Shown piece after piece: positions 62,643-64,000 of a DNA stretch of 64,000 nucleotides. The translations under genes were made by a program, and so were the position numbers. Position 1 is the first letter of the stretch; each line of letters opens with the position of its first letter. A model generated the notes under the pieces. That model searched no databases and was not told the origin of the DNA. It was given only the letters and a program-made list of their open reading frames with translations. Origin of the DNA: Nocardiopsis sp. CNR-923 (GTDB lineage: Bacteria > Actinomycetota > Actinomycetes > Streptosporangiales > Streptosporangiaceae); contig NZ_MKKC01000044.1 of assembly GCF_001942255.1 (NCBI RefSeq), positions 1 through 64,000 on the forward strand. The letters are read 5' to 3'.

Positions 62643-64000
62643 CCGGTCCGCGGCGCGGGCCACCGGTCCAGCCAGATGTGGCTCGCGTCGTACCACCGGT
62701 CCACGTGGGGGAGCGGCACGGCGCCGCGCACCCGGGCGCTCATGATGTGGGGGATCGTCGGCTCGCACACCAGGATCGGCACGATGGCGGCGTCCTCGAT
62801 CACGGTTCGGTCCACGCGGTGCCACAGCTCCTCGGCGCGCTCCGGGGCGCTCTCGGTGAGGGCGAGGTCGATCAGCCGGTCGACCTCCGGGTTGCGGTAC
62901 CCGCCGTAGTTCGCCGTCCCGCTGGCGAAGTGGGACTGGAAGAGCGGCTGCACGCAGGTCCGGCCGTTGTTGCCGAACCAGTCCGGGGTCCACGCCGCGG
63001 CGGTCACGTCCCACTCCCCCGCCTCGGCCCGGGCCGGGTCCTGGAGGATCCGGTAGTACTCGTCGGCGTGGCGGATCATCCGCAGCTCGGTACGGATTCC
63101 CGACCGCGCGAAGTCCGCCGCCAGGCGTTCGCCGATGTCGCGGTGCGGGTTCTCCTCGCGGTACAGCAGGCGCAGGACGAGGTCGTCGTGGCCGGCCTCG
63201 GCCAGCAGGGCCCGTGCGACCTCGGGTGATCCGCGGTCGCCGGGGGTCGGATACCGGTCGTAGGGACGGTGGCCGATGTTCCCGGGCGGGATGGCCGTGC
63301 TCGCCGTCTCCGTCACGGTGCCCAGATCCATGTCGTCGAACAGGTGGACCATCCCGGCCTTGTCGACGGCGTGGGCCACCGCGCGGCGGACCCGCAGGTC
63401 GCTCGTGGCGCACCGCTCGTTGGGGCTGCGCATGTTGAAGACCAGGTAGGGGTTCATCGCGTAGCCGACGTGCCGGTCTGAGTCGGGCACCACGCGATCG
63501 GGGCTGATCACCGGCGCCCCCCAGGACAGGTCGGCTCGGCCCTCCAACACCGCCCGTCGCACCTGGTCGTCGGTCACCCGGCGCATCCGCACGTCGATCC
63601 CGTCCACGTACTGGTGGCGCAGGGGATCCGTGGCCTGGCGCCAGACCGGGTTGCGCTCCATGGTCAGGCGGACACCCCGTTCGTAGGCGGTGAGCCGGTA
63701 GGGGCCGTTGGAGCGCACGGCCGCGACGAACTCCGGACTGTCGGGAAGGACGGCGTCGTACTCGGCCGGGGCCGCCGAGGCGAACAGGGTCGACAGGATG
63801 TTGACGAGGTCGTTGGCCGGTCGGATCAGCTCGACGACCAGGGTTCGCTCGTCCGGCGCGCGCAGACCCCGGATCTCGTGGGTGTTCTGGTAACGGGCCA
63901 GGTCGGCGGCGGTGACGGCGCCGGTGTCCACCGCATCCCGGTACCCCTCGGCGAACTCGGCCATGCCCGCGACGGTGCTCGTGAAGTAGGTGAGCGCACC
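62630..64000 (-). CDS. Oligopeptide-binding-protein homologue 2 (C-terminal part; start beyond window)
   Basis: At least 456 residues, running off the right edge. YQNTHEIRGLRAPDERTLVV, SNGPYRLTAYERGVRLTMER, VGYAMNPYLVFNMRSPNERC, RVRRAVAHAVDKAGMVHLFD and ANYGGYRNPEVDRLIDLALT are SBP family 5 segments. It aligns throughout with the gene at 60933-62642, so the two are paralogues placed tail to tail. The frame is intact. Whether it has a signal peptide cannot be seen here. Possible roles are substrate uptake, product binding and self-protection, or a non-transport function. Confidence 0.85.
   Translation of the reverse strand, partial: GALTYFTSTVAGMAEFAEGYRDAVDTGAVTAADLARYQNTHEIRGLRAPDERTLVVELIRPANDLVNILSTLFASAAPAEYDAVLPDSPEFVAAVRSNGPYRLTAYERGVRLTMERNPVWRQATDPLRHQYVDGIDVRMRRVTDDQVRRAVLEGRADLSWGAPVISPDRVVPDSDRHVGYAMNPYLVFNMRSPNERCATSDLRVRRAVAHAVDKAGMVHLFDDMDLGTVTETASTAIPPGNIGHRPYDRYPTPGDRGSPEVARALLAEAGHDDLVLRLLYREENPHRDIGERLAADFARSGIRTELRMIRHADEYYRILQDPARAEAGEWDVTAAAWTPDWFGNNGRTCVQPLFQSHFASGTANYGGYRNPEVDRLIDLALTESAPERAEELWHRVDRTVIEDAAIVPILVCEPTIPHIMSARVRGAVPLPHVDRWYDASHIWLDRWPAPRTGQSS

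Overview
The window is very GC-rich actinobacterial DNA. It carries rbpA with a SigR-type promoter, the phosphomutase/DUF3090/SCO1664 trio, a fabG-fabI pair, a polyprenol-phosphomannose synthase, and many GTG starts with GGAGG ribosome sites. The gene set fits a Streptosporangiales-type actinomycete, possibly Nocardiopsis; the genus is a guess from gene content, not proven.

Positions 1-27,300 are mostly chromosomal housekeeping and ordinary accessory genes: trehalose phosphatase (partial), a lipoprotein, rbpA, a HAD phosphatase, the trio, an aldo/keto reductase, a RecD-like protein with a degraded ATP site, a Uma2 protein, a TetR/serine-hydrolase pair with two tandem operators, SDR/FabI/FabG, a two-component system beside a MacB-type ABC exporter, an MFS exporter, Ppm synthase, a DeoR regulator, a phosphopantetheinyl transferase, an acyl-CoA dehydrogenase and a LysR regulator.

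Positions 27,300-31,215 hold a tightly overlapping four-gene operon: UnbV-like FG-GAP/ASPIC protein, UnbU-like (RnfD/NqrB-fold) membrane protein and two small membrane proteins. UnbU and UnbV are named from enediyne clusters.

Positions 31,500-64,000 look like most of a natural-product gene cluster whose core scaffold genes (PKS, NRPS or other) are not in the window. It has a P450, a TylF/CalS11-type sugar O-methyltransferase, rmlA, rmlB, an NDP-hexose 2,3-dehydratase, a DesVI/TylM1-type aminosugar N-methyltransferase, an MGT-type glycosyltransferase, an aromatic-type O-methyltransferase, a class V aminotransferase, a DrrAB exporter, an SRPBCC protein and an ArsR regulator. A sulfur set is also present (cysteine desulfurase, cystathionine-synthase-like PLP enzyme, a GG-ended ThiS/MoaD-like carrier, an FGE-fold protein), with methyl-cycle support (adenosine deaminase, homocysteine methyltransferase). 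A block at 50.5-56.8 kb is unfamiliar: two paralogous small beta-propellers, a PRMT-like methyltransferase, an unrecognised two-part protein, an ATP-grasp ligase and a UbiB-type kinase. Two paralogous oligopeptide-binding-protein homologues end the window. I infer a glycosylated, probably sulfur-bearing metabolite with a dimethylamino deoxysugar; an enediyne is possible because of UnbU/UnbV but no enediyne PKS is visible.

Regulation: three cluster promoters (SRPBCC, DrrA, ArsR) share TTGACTTATATAAG, where TTGACT is a good -35 followed 17-18 nt later by a -10, which suggests one ArsR regulon. Other cluster genes have short AT-rich palindromes in otherwise GC-rich DNA.

Caution: about thirty otherwise intact, conserved genes are broken by single-base frameshifts, nearly always one missing G or C. 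This pattern is best explained by sequence error, so I annotate these as single genes with the shift position stated.
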